64,000 bases of DNA from Planctomycetota bacterium. GTDB lineage: Bacteria; Planctomycetota; GCA-002687715; DRQF01. This document shows, piece after piece, positions 51,005-59,778 of this stretch (positions are counted from its first letter, which is position 1; the number at the start of each line of letters is the position of its first letter). The position numbers were made by a program, and so were the translations under genes. The stretch spans positions 372,001 through 436,000 of the forward strand of contig JACKGY010000005.1 of assembly GCA_020639295.1 (NCBI GenBank), written 5' to 3'. The notes beneath the pieces were generated by a model. The model worked only from the letters and a program-made list of their open reading frames with translations, did no database searches and was not told the DNA's origin.

Positions 51005-53509
51005 ATGAGAATCCATGGCGGCCAGGCCCTCGTTTTCGGCCTGTTGATGTGCCTCGCGGCCCCCCTGGGGGCCCAGAACGAAACAGGCGGCGAGAATCCC
51101 CCGGGCCCGGCCCAGGACGAGAAGGGCTACACCTTCCAGATCGGCAAGGAAGGCATGAAGTTCGAGGCCTTCGTCGAGATGGCGGCGACGCTGACCGGCA
51201 AGACCTTCGTCTACGACTCGCGCCGGCTGAACGGGCAGAACAAGGTCATCAACATGATCGGGGTCAAGCGGGTCAAGGAGGAGGACCTGATGAACTTCCT
51301 CCAGATCCTCTTCTTCACCCACAACATGGCGATCATGCCGATCGGTCCGCCCGAGACCGAGGTCTTCCTGATCGACGACATCCAGACCTCCCAGCTCCTC
51401 AAGCAGCGAGCGGTCTACGTCGACCTCGATGATCTCGAGGCCCGCAGCAAGCGGGTCGGCGAGATCGTCGCCACGACGGTGCCGCTCAAGTACATCCCGG
51501 TCGAGAAGGCCCAGCGCGCCCTGAACAACATCATCCAGGAGCACCGCGCCGGCTTCGTCCACCCGATCGAGGAGTCCAACTCCCTGCTGATCACCAACTT
51601 CGCGCCGACCGTCTGGGCGATGTACCAGATGATCCTGGCGATGGACGTGGCGGTTCCGGAGAACCAGCTCTACTTCGAGCAGCTCCCGCTCGAGTACCAC
51701 GTCGCCGAGGAGCTGGCACCGATCATCGAGGACCTCATGGAGGTTCGCTCCGACATCAGCTCGAGCGGCAGCACGGCGCAGCCCGGCGCCCAGCCGATCC
51801 GGCCGCGACGGGGCGCTTCCAACGCGCAAGGCGGCCCGCCGGCGCCGCGCATCATCGCCGATCCGCGCAACAACTCGCTGCTGGTCTACGCGGTCGAGGA
51901 CTACATGGCGGAGATCAAGCGGCTGGTCGCGCAGCTCGACACCGAGGTGACCGAGCAGGTCTCGAACATCCACTACTACGAGCTCAAGAACACCAACGCC
52001 GGCGACATCCAGGAGGTGCTCAACGACCTCCTCCGTGGCACCGGCAGCTCGGGCCAGCGGCCCACGGGTTCCGGCAGCCGGAGCAACACCCGGACCAACA
52101 CCAACACGCCCGGCGCGGCGGCATCGGCCAGCCTCGACGAGATCAACATCGTCGCCGACGAGAACACCAACTCCCTGCTGATCACCGCCACGCGGGCTCG
52201 CTTCGAGGAGGTCGCCGAGATCATCGAGAAGCTGGACAAGCGTCGGCCGCAGGTGCTGGTCCAGGCGGCGATCGCCGAGCTCTCGGACAACGATCTCGAG
52301 AACATCGGCGTCGAGATCGCCCAGGTCGAGGGTGGTGGTTCCGAGGCGCGCCTCTTCGGTGCGACCAACTTCGGCCTCTCCACCATCGACACCATCGACA
52401 ACCTCAACAGCGGCGGCACCGGAACCGGCACCGGCGGTGGCACGGGCGGCACGGCGGTCACGGACATGTTCTTCGACGATCTGGTCCGCGTGCCCAACCT
52501 CGACGCCCAGGGCCTGATCACCGGCGTGTTCTCGAATTTCGTCGAGGTTCCCCTCCTGGTCCAGCTCTTCAAGCAGACCAACAAGGGCAACCTGGTGTCC
52601 GTGCCCTCGATCCTGGTGAACGACAACCAGGAGGCGCACATCATCGTCGGCAACGAGATCCCGACCACCGCGGTCAACCAGGGTCAGTTCTCCGACCAGA
52701 CCTCCTTTCAGGGCTACCAGAGCGCCAACCTCGAGCTGGCGATCTCGCCCTCGATCTCGAACGACAACTATCTGCGCCTGAACATCTCGCTCACGGTCGA
52801 GGCCTTCACCGGCGCCCAGACCAACTCGAGCGTGCCGCCGCCGAAGACGACCCGCGAGGTCCAGACCAACATCACGGTCCAGAGCGGCCGGACGGTGGTG
52901 ATCGGCGGCCTGACCACGGACAACCTGCGCGAGACCGTGACCGGCATTCCGCTGCTCTCGGACATCCCGGTGCTGGGCTACCTGTTCCGCAACACCGGCA
53001 CGCAGCACGACCGGACCACGCTCTACGTCTTCATCACCCCGACGATCCTCAAGGACTTCGAGGCCCTGGAGCGCATCTCCTACGAGCGAAAGCTGGAGAT
53101 CGCCAAGCTCGACGGCCAGATCAACATCGTCGACCCGAACTTCCGCGAGCTGGATCTCGACGACGAGGACGTGGACATCGAGGCCATCGAGCGCAGCGGT
53201 CACCTCGACCTGCCGAGGTTCAAGCCGACGGTGCCGCTCGCCGAGCCCGACGCCATGATGACTCCCAATGCCGATGGCGTGCCGGTGAAGCCGGTCCGCT
53301 CGGCGGCTCCGATGACGGGCGAGGAGGGTGCCAAGGCGAGCACGATCCGGATCGATCCCGGCGCGGACATCTTCTCGGCGCCACCGATCGACGCGGCCGC
53401 GAATCGGGCCGCGGGCGAAGGCCGCGAGACCAGGAACGAGGCGCCGGCGGCCGACCGTGAAGGCGTCCGGCGCGCCGACCTCAAGCCGGCTCCCGCCGGC
53501 GGATTCTGA
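51005..53509 (+). CDS. gspD: Type II secretion secretin GspD
   Basis: The product has 834 residues. Signal peptide (LVFGLLMCLAAPLGAQ); N-terminal periplasmic domains (KFEAFVEMAATLTGKTFVYD; VPLKYIPVEKAQRALNNII; RIIADPRNNSLLVYAVEDYM) with Ser/Thr/Asn-rich linkers at about 355 and 480; secretin domain at about 510-690 with VPSILVNDNQEAHIIVG, VQSGRTVVIGGLTTDN and IPLLSDIPVLGYLFRNT. The last 140 residues are a low-complexity tail that is not part of the barrel. It forms the outer-membrane pore of the apparatus. First gene of gspD-E-F-G-H-I-J. Confidence 0.94.
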   Translation: MRIHGGQALVFGLLMCLAAPLGAQNETGGENPPGPAQDEKGYTFQIGKEGMKFEAFVEMAATLTGKTFVYDSRRLNGQNKVINMIGVKRVKEEDLMNFLQILFFTHNMAIMPIGPPETEVFLIDDIQTSQLLKQRAVYVDLDDLEARSKRVGEIVATTVPLKYIPVEKAQRALNNIIQEHRAGFVHPIEESNSLLITNFAPTVWAMYQMILAMDVAVPENQLYFEQLPLEYHVAEELAPIIEDLMEVRSDISSSGSTAQPGAQPIRPRRGASNAQGGPPAPRIIADPRNNSLLVYAVEDYMAEIKRLVAQLDTEVTEQVSNIHYYELKNTNAGDIQEVLNDLLRGTGSSGQRPTGSGSRSNTRTNTNTPGAAASASLDEINIVADENTNSLLITATRARFEEVAEIIEKLDKRRPQVLVQAAIAELSDNDLENIGVEIAQVEGGGSEARLFGATNFGLSTIDTIDNLNSGGTGTGTGGGTGGTAVTDMFFDDLVRVPNLDAQGLITGVFSNFVEVPLLVQLFKQTNKGNLVSVPSILVNDNQEAHIIVGNEIPTTAVNQGQFSDQTSFQGYQSANLELAISPSISNDNYLRLNISLTVEAFTGAQTNSSVPPPKTTREVQTNITVQSGRTVVIGGLTTDNLRETVTGIPLLSDIPVLGYLFRNTGTQHDRTTLYVFITPTILKDFEALERISYERKLEIAKLDGQINIVDPNFRELDLDDEDVDIEAIERSGHLDLPRFKPTVPLAEPDAMMTPNADGVPVKPVRSAAPMTGEEGAKASTIRIDPGADIFSAPPIDAAANRAAGEGRETRNEAPAADREGVRRADLKPAPAGGF

Positions 53510-53515
53510 GAGCCA

Positions 53516-53553
53516 GGATCGCGGTCGCCTCGGTCACGGGGCGACCGCGATCC
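53516..53553 (+). terminator. Hairpin between gspD and gspE
   Basis: GGATCGCGGTCGCC and GGCGACCGCGATCC form a perfect 14-bp stem with a 10-base loop, 7 bases past the gspD stop, without a T run. It could be an attenuator setting secretin above downstream expression, or an RNA stabiliser. Confidence 0.5.
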
Positions 53554-53621
53554 GTATCGGACCCGACCCAGTGGCAGCCGGCCGAGGTCGGTGACGCAGC
53601 GACCGAAGGAGAGCCGAGGAC

Positions 53622-55331
53622 GTGAAGACGCAGATCGTCGAGTTGCTCGAGAGTTCAGGCAAGGTGGACGAGCGTCTGCTGCAGGACTGCCTGCGGATCG
53701 AACGCGAGACCGGGCAGTCGCTGGACAAGATCGTCCAGCGACGCGGCATCATGACCGAGGAGGAGTTCAACGAACTCTACGCCGCTCACATGGGCGTTCC
53801 CTTCCGCCCGACCCTGGCCGAGACCCGCGTCCCCGAGTACTTCGTCGAGACCGTTCCGCAGCAGTTCGCGCGCAACTACACCCTCGTCGGCCTGAGCCAG
53901 GACGAGGCCACGATGACCGTGGCGACCTGCAACCCGCTCGAGGTCTACCCTCTCGACGACCTCGCCTCGCTGCTCAATCTCGAGGTCGAGACCGTCATCG
54001 CGCCGCGCTCCGAGATCACGGCGCTGATCAATCGGGCCTACCGCAGCAAGAACGAGGTGGTGGACGAGGTCATCGAGGATCTCGACGATCGGAACTACGA
54101 CGAGATCGCGAGTCTGGTCTCCGAGTCCGAGGACCTGCTCAACGTCGCCAACCGGGCGCCGATCATCCGCCTGGTCAACATGATCCTCTTCCAGGCGCTG
54201 AAGATGCGGGCCTCCGACGTCCACATCCAGCCCTTCGAGGACAAGGTCCAGATCCGCTACCGCATCGACGGCATCCTCTACGACATGGAATCGCCGCCGA
54301 AGAGCGTGCAGGAGGCGATCGTCTCCCGCGTGAAGGTCATGGGCAAGATGGACATCGCCGAGCGCCGCATCCCCCAGGACGGCCGCGCCTCGATCAAGGT
54401 CGGCGATTCCGAGGTCGACGTCCGTATCTCGTCGGTGCCCACGAACTTCGGCGAGCGCATCGTGATGCGCCTGCTGGACAAGAGCTCGGGCGTGTTCAAG
54501 CTCGACCAGCTCGGCTTCAACCAGCACCAGATGCACTACATGCGTCAGGTCATCAACCTCTCGCACGGCATCGTCTTCGTCACCGGCCCGACCGGCTCCG
54601 GTAAGTCGACCACGCTCTACTCGGTCCTCTCCGAGATCAACAGCTCGGAGAAGAACGTGATCACCATCGAGGACCCGATCGAGTATCACCTCGGCAACAT
54701 CAGCCAGATCCAGGTCTCCGAGAAGAAGGGCCTCACCTTCGCCGCGGGTCTGCGGTCACTGCTCCGCCAGGACCCCGACATCATGATGGTGGGCGAGGTT
54801 CGCGACGAGGAGACGGCCCGGATCTCGATCCAGGCCGCGCTCACCGGCCACCTCGTGTTCTCGACCCTGCACACGAACGACGCGCCGGGCGCGGTGACCC
54901 GAATGGTCGACATCGGGGTCGAGCCCTTCCTGGTCGCGTCGTCGCTGGTGATGGTCATCGCCCAGCGCCTCGTGCGGCGGATCTGCCCCGACTGCAAGGA
55001 GTGGTACGACCCGAGCGAGTCCGACGAGACCGAGATGCGCGAGCTCAAGCTGGACGGCCACGACCTGCCCGAGGGCCGCCTGCCGCACGGTCGCGGTTGC
55101 GACATGTGCTACAACACCGGCTACTCGGGCCGCGTGGCCATCTACGAGATGCTGCCGATCAACGAGGACATCAAGACCCTGATCATCGAGCGCGCCAACG
55201 CGACCCAGATCAAGCGCGTCGCGATGAGTCACGGGATGCGGACTCTGCGCCAGGACGGGGTCGAGAAGATCAAGCAGGGCGTCACCACGATGTCCGAGAT
55301 CATCCGGGTCACGCAGCTGGATATCGAGTAA
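53622..55331 (+). CDS. gspE: Type II secretion ATPase GspE
   Basis: The start is GTG 53622 (GTGAAGACGCAG). The product has 569 residues. The N-terminal MshEN-like domain (about 1-150) is followed by the ATPase: Walker A VTGPTGSGKSTTLYSVL, Asp box IEDPIEYHLGNISQIQV, Walker B DPDIMMVGEVRDEETA, His box TGHLVFSTLHTNDA. The zinc tetracysteine module is present (CPDC ... CDMC, about residues 455-500). It powers pseudopilus assembly from the cytoplasm. gspF follows after 3 bases. Confidence 0.95.
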   Translation: MKTQIVELLESSGKVDERLLQDCLRIERETGQSLDKIVQRRGIMTEEEFNELYAAHMGVPFRPTLAETRVPEYFVETVPQQFARNYTLVGLSQDEATMTVATCNPLEVYPLDDLASLLNLEVETVIAPRSEITALINRAYRSKNEVVDEVIEDLDDRNYDEIASLVSESEDLLNVANRAPIIRLVNMILFQALKMRASDVHIQPFEDKVQIRYRIDGILYDMESPPKSVQEAIVSRVKVMGKMDIAERRIPQDGRASIKVGDSEVDVRISSVPTNFGERIVMRLLDKSSGVFKLDQLGFNQHQMHYMRQVINLSHGIVFVTGPTGSGKSTTLYSVLSEINSSEKNVITIEDPIEYHLGNISQIQVSEKKGLTFAAGLRSLLRQDPDIMMVGEVRDEETARISIQAALTGHLVFSTLHTNDAPGAVTRMVDIGVEPFLVASSLVMVIAQRLVRRICPDCKEWYDPSESDETEMRELKLDGHDLPEGRLPHGRGCDMCYNTGYSGRVAIYEMLPINEDIKTLIIERANATQIKRVAMSHGMRTLRQDGVEKIKQGVTTMSEIIRVTQLDIE

Positions 55332-55334
55332 GCG

Positions 55335-56552
55335 ATGCCCATCTTCGAATACCGCGCTCTCGACGAGAACGGATCGACGCGAGTCGGCATCGTCGACGCC
55401 GACACGGCCGCCGCGGCCCGCATGAAGCTGCGGGTCGATCGCGTCCACGTGTTCGAGATCGTCGAGCTCAAGGACCAGAAGGACGGCGGCGGCAAGCGCG
55501 GGCGCAAGTTCAAGCTGCGCCGTGGTGCCGTCGGCGAGCTCGCCATCGTCACCCGCCAGTTCGCGACCCTGCTGAACGCCGGCATCCCGGTGGTCGACGC
55601 CTTGAAGGCCCTGATCGACCAGGTCGAGAGCCGCGAGATGGAGCAGGTCTTCCGCGACGTGCGCGAGAAGGTGACCCAGGGCATGACCATCGGCGAGGCG
55701 ATGGGCAAGCACCCCCAGTTCTTCAGCGATCTCTACGTGAACATGGTCAAGGCCGGCGAGGCCTCGGGCAACCTCGACACGATCATGATGCGGCTGGCGG
55801 ACTACATGCAGAAGCAGAACCGCGTCCGCAACAAGGTGACCGCGGCCCTGGCCTACCCGGCCGTCATGGCCGTCGTGGGCACCGTCGTGGTGATCATCCT
55901 GCTGACCGTCGTGGTGCCGAAGATCCAGGACATCTTCCGCGAGACCGATACCGCGCTGCCGACGATCACCCAGGTCCTGATCAGCGTGTCGGACTTCATC
56001 AAGAACTACTGGTGGGCCCTGCTGGGCGGTGTCGTCGCCCTGTGGACCGCCTTCAAGGCCTGGACCCGGACCGAGGACGGCCGCTACAAGTGGCACGGCA
56101 TGACCCTGCGCATGCCGGTGATGGGCATCCTGTTCAAGAAGCAGGCGATCGCCCGCTTCGCCACCACGATGGCCACCCTGCTCCGTTCCGGTCTGCCGGT
56201 GCTGAACTCGCTGAAGATCGTCCAGAACGTCTTGCAGAACAAGGTCCTGGCGAACGCCCTCAAGGACATCCACGATTCCATCGTGGAAGGTTCGGACATC
56301 GCCACGCCGCTGGCCAAGACCGGGATCTTCCCGCCGATGGTCGGCTACATGATCGCGACCGGCGAGCAGTCCGGTCAGCTCGAGGAGATCCTCTACAAGC
56401 TGGCGGAGGCCTACGACGAGGAGGTCGAGATCGCCACGCAGAAGATGACCTCGATCATGGAACCCCTTATCATCGTTGTCCTTGCGGTCGTGGTCGGGTT
56501 CATCGTGCTGGCGATCGTCACGCCGATGATCCAGATGAGCGGCCTGGCCTGA
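55335..56552 (+). CDS. gspF: Type II secretion inner-membrane protein GspF
   Basis: The product has 405 residues, standard length. Two homologous cytoplasmic T2SSF domains (about 70-195 and 270-395; ITRQFATLLNAGIPVVDAL and RFATTMATLLRSGLPVLNSL) with membrane helices after each (MAVVGTVVVIILLTVVVP; PLIIVVLAVVVGFIVLAIVT). It links the ATPase to the pseudopilus. A 60-base segment at 55613-55672 recurs as a relic at 6464. Confidence 0.95.
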   Translation: MPIFEYRALDENGSTRVGIVDADTAAAARMKLRVDRVHVFEIVELKDQKDGGGKRGRKFKLRRGAVGELAIVTRQFATLLNAGIPVVDALKALIDQVESREMEQVFRDVREKVTQGMTIGEAMGKHPQFFSDLYVNMVKAGEASGNLDTIMMRLADYMQKQNRVRNKVTAALAYPAVMAVVGTVVVIILLTVVVPKIQDIFRETDTALPTITQVLISVSDFIKNYWWALLGGVVALWTAFKAWTRTEDGRYKWHGMTLRMPVMGILFKKQAIARFATTMATLLRSGLPVLNSLKIVQNVLQNKVLANALKDIHDSIVEGSDIATPLAKTGIFPPMVGYMIATGEQSGQLEEILYKLAEAYDEEVEIATQKMTSIMEPLIIVVLAVVVGFIVLAIVTPMIQMSGLA

Positions 56553-56649
56553 AATTGGCTGAGGGGGAGACCCGCCTCCCCGCGTCTATAATGTCGCGCA
56601 TCGCAGTTCGAGGCCGACCGCGCCGGTCGGCTCAGGAGAGCACAGAGAA

Positions 56650-57063
56650 ATGATGCAGCAAGATCCGAGTCGCCGCGAGCGCGGTTTCACCCTGGTCGAG
56701 ATCATGGTGGTGGTCGTCATCCTCGGCCTCCTCGCCGGCGTCGGCATCGTCCAGGTCCGGAAGTACCTGAAGGACGCGAAGCTCAAGCTCGCGGCCCAGC
56801 GTTGCGCGGAGATCGAGAACGCCATCGAGCTGGAGGAGAACTCCGGCGGCGTCTTCGACAATACCGAGTCGATCATCGACGCCCTGCTCGAGGCCAAGGC
56901 GATCAAGTCCGAGGGCACGACCGATCCCTGGGGCACCCGCCTCGAGATCCGCCGCGACGAGGAGGGCCAGTACTACGCCATCTCCGCCGGCGAGGACAAG
57001 CAGTTCGACACCGGTGACGACGTCCGTCGCAAGGGCCCCGTCGGCGACAACGAGGACTTCTGA
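56650..57063 (+). CDS. gspG: Major pseudopilin GspG
   Basis: The product has 137 residues. The prepilin peptidase site and hydrophobic helix are RG|FTLVEIMVVVVILGLLAG, with Glu at position 5 of the mature chain. The C-terminal globular part keeps the GspG pattern TDPWGTRLEIRRDEEGQYY and the Asp-rich end FDTGDDVRRK-like that binds calcium in homologues. It polymerises into the piston-like pseudopilus. The peptidase (GspO/PilD) is not encoded in this window. Confidence 0.95.
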   Translation: MMQQDPSRRERGFTLVEIMVVVVILGLLAGVGIVQVRKYLKDAKLKLAAQRCAEIENAIELEENSGGVFDNTESIIDALLEAKAIKSEGTTDPWGTRLEIRRDEEGQYYAISAGEDKQFDTGDDVRRKGPVGDNEDF

Positions 57064-57068
57064 AGCGC

Positions 57069-57716
57069 ATGACCGGGAGCAGGCGAGTCGATCCGAGGCG
57101 GGCTTCGGCGGGCTTCACGCTCATCGAGCTGCTGACGGTCGTCGCCATTCTCGGCCTCGGCGTCGGCTGGTCGGTCGTCTCCTACACCGGGGTGACCGAG
57201 GAACAGCAGCTCCACTCGGCGGTACGCCACTTCGTCGGCACCTACCGCGAGCTTCGCAACCTGGCCGCGAAGGACCGCCGGGTCTGCATCATCGAGTTCG
57301 ACATCCGCCAGGGCCGCTGGCGTCAGCTCGTCTATCCTCGCAAGGATCGGATGGGGCGGTTCTACGATCTGACCCGGCAGGGCGAGGTGATCCTGCTCGA
57401 GCCCGACGAAGTCGAGGAGCGGGTCGAGGCCAAGCGCTGGGAGTACCTGCAGAAGGACATCTTCTTCAAGGACATCCAGGCGCCCGGGCCGGACGGCAAC
57501 GAGGCCTTCGTCGACGACTACTGGGTGATGTTCCGGGCCGATGGGACGATCCCGCCCCACATGATCCATTTCAACACGGCCAAGAAGCTCGAAATGACGA
57601 TGGAGGTCGAGGAGATCAGCGGTCGCGTGGCGGTCCACGCCGGCTACCTGGACTTCTACAGCCCGCAGGAGGAGGAGTTCGACGTCGAGGACGGAGGATC
57701 GAGCCTTGCCCGCTGA
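57069..57716 (+). CDS. gspH: Minor pseudopilin GspH-like
   Basis: The product has 215 residues. The prepilin site is AG|FTLIELLTVVAILGLGVGW, Glu5 present. The remainder is longer than the major pseudopilin (SAVRHFVGTYRELRNLAAKD; VCIIEFDIRQGRW), consistent with GspH or the related FimT-like group. Assignment as H rests on order after gspG. It overlaps the next gene. Confidence 0.82.
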   Translation: MTGSRRVDPRRASAGFTLIELLTVVAILGLGVGWSVVSYTGVTEEQQLHSAVRHFVGTYRELRNLAAKDRRVCIIEFDIRQGRWRQLVYPRKDRMGRFYDLTRQGEVILLEPDEVEERVEAKRWEYLQKDIFFKDIQAPGPDGNEAFVDDYWVMFRADGTIPPHMIHFNTAKKLEMTMEVEEISGRVAVHAGYLDFYSPQEEEFDVEDGGSSLAR

Positions 57717-58485
57717 GACGCACAATGGAGTCGACCGCTCCCGAGGGCCGAGGGCATCCAGGCCCTCCCGCCAGGGCGGCATGACCCTGCTCGAAGTGAT
57801 GGTCGCCATCGCCATCGTCGCGACCACCGCCGTGCCGCTGCTCATCTCGCTCTCCGATTCCCACCGTCGCGTCGCCGACGGCGCGGTGAAGCGGAAGATG
57901 AAGCAGCTCATGGAGTACAAGCTGGCCCACGTACTCCTCGACCGCCCGGCGGAGGGCCAGGAACCGATCTACGTCGACGGCGCCGAGAACAACTTCGGCG
58001 AGGAATTCGAGGCCGCGGACAGCGCGGACATCAGCTACTCGGTCAAGCAGGACGAGAGCCTCTACTACTACTCCTACCGGATCGACTCGGAAGAGATCGA
58101 CCTGGGCACGACCGGCGGCATCACCGGCAACGAGGAGGAAGACGAGGCCGACAGTCGTGAGGATCCGGGCGGAAGTCCGCTCGGCGGGCTCGGCGGCGAC
58201 GCCGCCGGCGAGGAGGAGAGCCTCGGCCAGCTGCGTTACCTGGTCACGCTGACGGTCTTCTACGAGCCCGGAAACCAGCGCTTCGCCCGGAACATGTCGA
58301 TCGTCACCTACGTCAAGCACCCCTTCGAGAGCGAGGCGATGTCGGGGCCGGATCTCGGCCCGGGTGGCGGCAACATCGGCTCCGGCGAAGCCGGCGTCGG
58401 CAGCTCCGGCGACACCACCGGAGCCAGCAATGCCATCAGCGGCGGCAATGCCGACATGAAGGCCTTCGAGTCGGGGGACAAGTGA
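57706..58485 (+). CDS. gspI: Minor pseudopilin GspI-like
   Basis: The start is TTG 57706, seven bases after GGAGGA, overlapping gspH by 11 bases. The product has 259 residues. After an unusually long 25-residue basic leader (RSRGPRASRPSRQGG) comes MTLLEVMVAIAIVATTAVPL with the conserved Glu5. The globular region is acidic, and the last 60 residues are Gly/Ser/Asn-rich (GPGGGNIGSGEAGVGSSG). GspI normally has about 120-130 residues, so this one is much extended. Confidence 0.78.
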   Translation: MPAETHNGVDRSRGPRASRPSRQGGMTLLEVMVAIAIVATTAVPLLISLSDSHRRVADGAVKRKMKQLMEYKLAHVLLDRPAEGQEPIYVDGAENNFGEEFEAADSADISYSVKQDESLYYYSYRIDSEEIDLGTTGGITGNEEEDEADSREDPGGSPLGGLGGDAAGEEESLGQLRYLVTLTVFYEPGNQRFARNMSIVTYVKHPFESEAMSGPDLGPGGGNIGSGEAGVGSSGDTTGASNAISGGNADMKAFESGDK

Positions 58486-59615
58486 TGAGGCGCCAGACGA
58501 CGACGGGCCCCCAGGGCTTCACCCTCATCGAGCTGATGATCGCCATCGCGGTGGCCAGCCTCTTCTTCCTGGGCGTGTTCGGCATCATCCGTGCCGGCAT
58601 CAACACCCAGATCTTCGTGCGCGAGATGAGCGACGCCGGCCGTCAGGGTCCGGCCATCCTGCAGCAGATCGCCGACGACCTCGAGAACTGCTACTTCTAC
58701 AACCTCCTCGAGAACGACGCCTTCATCGGCAAGAACATCAACAACGGCGACTATCGCGCCGACCGCATCCACTTCCTCACCACCCGTCCCTCGCTGCTCT
58801 CCGACTCGCGCATCGAGGTGCCGGACGACGACCTGATCGGCCAGCCGGCGCCGATCACGGAGGTGAGCTGGCTCCTCAAGCCCAACGAGAACGACGAGCG
58901 CTTCTGGGAACTCCACCGGCGGGAACAGCCCGGCGTCGACGACGAGATCAATCGCGGCGGTTACTACCGGATGGTCAGCGACCGGATCATCAGCTTCAAG
59001 GTCCAGTACACCGGCTGGGACCTCACCGGTGGCGGTCTCGCCAGCACCTTCGGCGCCGCCGGCGGCGAGAACGGCAACGCCGCGACCGGAGGCGAGACGG
59101 CCGGCACCGCCGGCGAGTCCGGAAACGCCGAGGATGAGGAAGACGCCACCCTGACCTGGGAAGACGAGTGGGATTCGGTCGAGCGGGGTGGTCTGCCGGT
59201 GGCGGTCAGGATCGAGATGGTGATCTCGCCGGACATGGACCCGCAGGTCATGGAACGCCTGCGCAAGACCGGTCGCGACGACGAGCTGGACCACCACTAC
59301 GTGCAGATCATCCTGCTGCCGCAGTTCCGCGAAGACGTCAACGCCATGAAGACGACCTACGCCTGGGACGGCACGGTCGCCGAACCCTTCAGCACGGGGG
59401 GCGCGGCGGGCGGCGCCGGGCGCGGTTCGCGCGGGCGCGGCAGCGATGGCGGCACGGACGGCCGCGGCGGCAACAATCCCGGCGGCGGCAACAACAACAA
59501 CCCCGGTGCCGGCAGCACGACCAACTCACCCTTCCTCGATGCCATCCGCGGCGGCAACAAGAACGGCGCCGGCGGCAACATCGGCAACATCCTCGGCGGC
59601 GGCAGCAAGCGCTGA
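58482..59615 (+). CDS. gspJ: Minor pseudopilin GspJ-like with Gly/Asn-rich tail
   Basis: The product has 377 residues against about 200 for GspJ. The prepilin site is QG|FTLIELMIAIAVASLFFLG. The globular part includes MSDAGRQGPAILQQIADDLE and VAVRIEMVISPD, and an internal Gly/Ala/Glu spacer lies at about 190-220. The final 65 residues are almost pure Gly, Asn, Arg and Ser (GGNNPGGGNNNNPG). It overlaps gspI by 4 bases and ends the visible operon; gspC, K, L and M are not seen. The gap 59616-59778 has no gene. Confidence 0.8.
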   Translation: MMRRQTTTGPQGFTLIELMIAIAVASLFFLGVFGIIRAGINTQIFVREMSDAGRQGPAILQQIADDLENCYFYNLLENDAFIGKNINNGDYRADRIHFLTTRPSLLSDSRIEVPDDDLIGQPAPITEVSWLLKPNENDERFWELHRREQPGVDDEINRGGYYRMVSDRIISFKVQYTGWDLTGGGLASTFGAAGGENGNAATGGETAGTAGESGNAEDEEDATLTWEDEWDSVERGGLPVAVRIEMVISPDMDPQVMERLRKTGRDDELDHHYVQIILLPQFREDVNAMKTTYAWDGTVAEPFSTGGAAGGAGRGSRGRGSDGGTDGRGGNNPGGGNNNNPGAGSTTNSPFLDAIRGGNKNGAGGNIGNILGGGSKR

Positions 59616-59778
59616 ACCGGCGGCGAGGCCTGCTCGCCTCACGCCGACGGTCCCCGATCCCGAGCGTCATCCCGCCCTGGTCCGCGCCTGCTGGCGATCG
59701 GCACCCATGGCCGCGCAACCGTAGCCCGGGCGGGAGCGATGAGCCGCCCCCCCATCCGTCCGGTCTCGGCCACCGCGA

